This document shows positions 6,328 to 6,379 of a stretch of 6,379 bases of DNA, in pieces. This DNA is from an uncultured Treponema sp. Its GTDB lineage: Bacteria > Spirochaetota > Spirochaetia > Treponematales > Treponemataceae. Under the pieces are notes generated by a model that worked only from the letters and a program-made list of their open reading frames with translations, was not told where the DNA came from and did no database searches. Numbering within the stretch: position 1 is the stretch's first letter; the number at the start of each line of letters is the position of its first letter. Location: assembly GCA_937892225.1 (NCBI GenBank), contig CALAUH010000001.1, positions 1 through 6,379 on the forward strand, written 5' to 3'. Both the position numbers and the translations under genes were made by a program.

Positions 6328-6379
6328 GTCTCCTTCGTCTAGTGGTTAGGACATCGGGTTTTCATCCCGACAACAGCAG
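6328..6379 (+). tRNA. tRNA-Glu (UUC), 3' end cut by window edge
   Basis: The first 52 bases of a tRNA. The 5' acceptor strand GTCTCCT is followed by TC, a D-arm with GTCT pairing to GGAC (6337-6340 / 6349-6352) around AGTGGTTA, then A and the anticodon stem TCGGG / CCCGA (6354-6358 / 6366-6370). The seven-base loop TTTTCAT holds anticodon TTC at 6361-6363, reading GAA/GAG. The variable loop (CAACA) and the start of the T stem are present; the T loop and 3' acceptor strand lie outside, so acceptor pairing cannot be checked. Confidence 0.93.

Noticed and set aside
4998..6379. Toxin-antitoxin (toxSAS) locus
   Set aside because: No small antitoxin gene lies next to it; it is flanked by the flaA terminator and a tRNA, and the TPR tail gives no direct sign of an antitoxin function.

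Overview
The window looks like a piece of a low-GC spirochaete chromosome, most probably Treponema. The evidence is a FlaA periplasmic-flagellum sheath protein preceded by a cell-wall amidase and a GerMN-domain membrane protein. From memory this is the gene order around flaA in Treponema pallidum (TP0247-TP0249); I could not check it by search. Base composition is strongly AT-rich throughout, apart from a codon shift inside flaA.

Layout, all on the + strand. (1) Bases 1-3712 hold a tight, operon-like run: the C-terminal part of a class I SAM methyltransferase (cut by the window edge), an ATP-grasp ligase-like protein, a secreted N-acetylmuramoyl-L-alanine amidase broken by a frameshift, and a GerMN-domain protein that overlaps the end of the amidase. 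Gaps are 12 nt, 5 nt and an 11-nt overlap. (2) Bases 3713-4972 are a self-contained flaA unit: a near-consensus sigma-70 promoter, a strong Shine-Dalgarno, flaA, and a 15-bp-stem intrinsic terminator. (3) Bases 4983-6251 hold a single-domain (p)ppGpp-synthetase-like protein (RelA/SpoT domain without an HD hydrolase) with C-terminal TPR repeats. Its extended -10 promoter sits so close to the ATG that the mRNA is probably leaderless. (4) Bases 6275-6379 hold a promoter and the first two thirds of a tRNA-Glu(UUC), cut by the window end.

Functionally, the amidase and GerMN proteins point to envelope or peptidoglycan work in the same compartment where FlaA sheathes the periplasmic flagellar filament. 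The methyltransferase and ATP-grasp protein are small-molecule enzymes with unknown substrates. The synthetase-TPR protein is a likely alarmone or nucleotidyl-transfer enzyme with its own control signals.

There is no gene-free stretch above 300 bases. I see no mobile elements, CRISPR arrays or long repeats. The points most worth following are the broken amidase, the divergent synthetase-TPR architecture with its leaderless start, and the unexplained C-terminal extension of the ATP-grasp protein. I do not see a clear novel multi-gene system.
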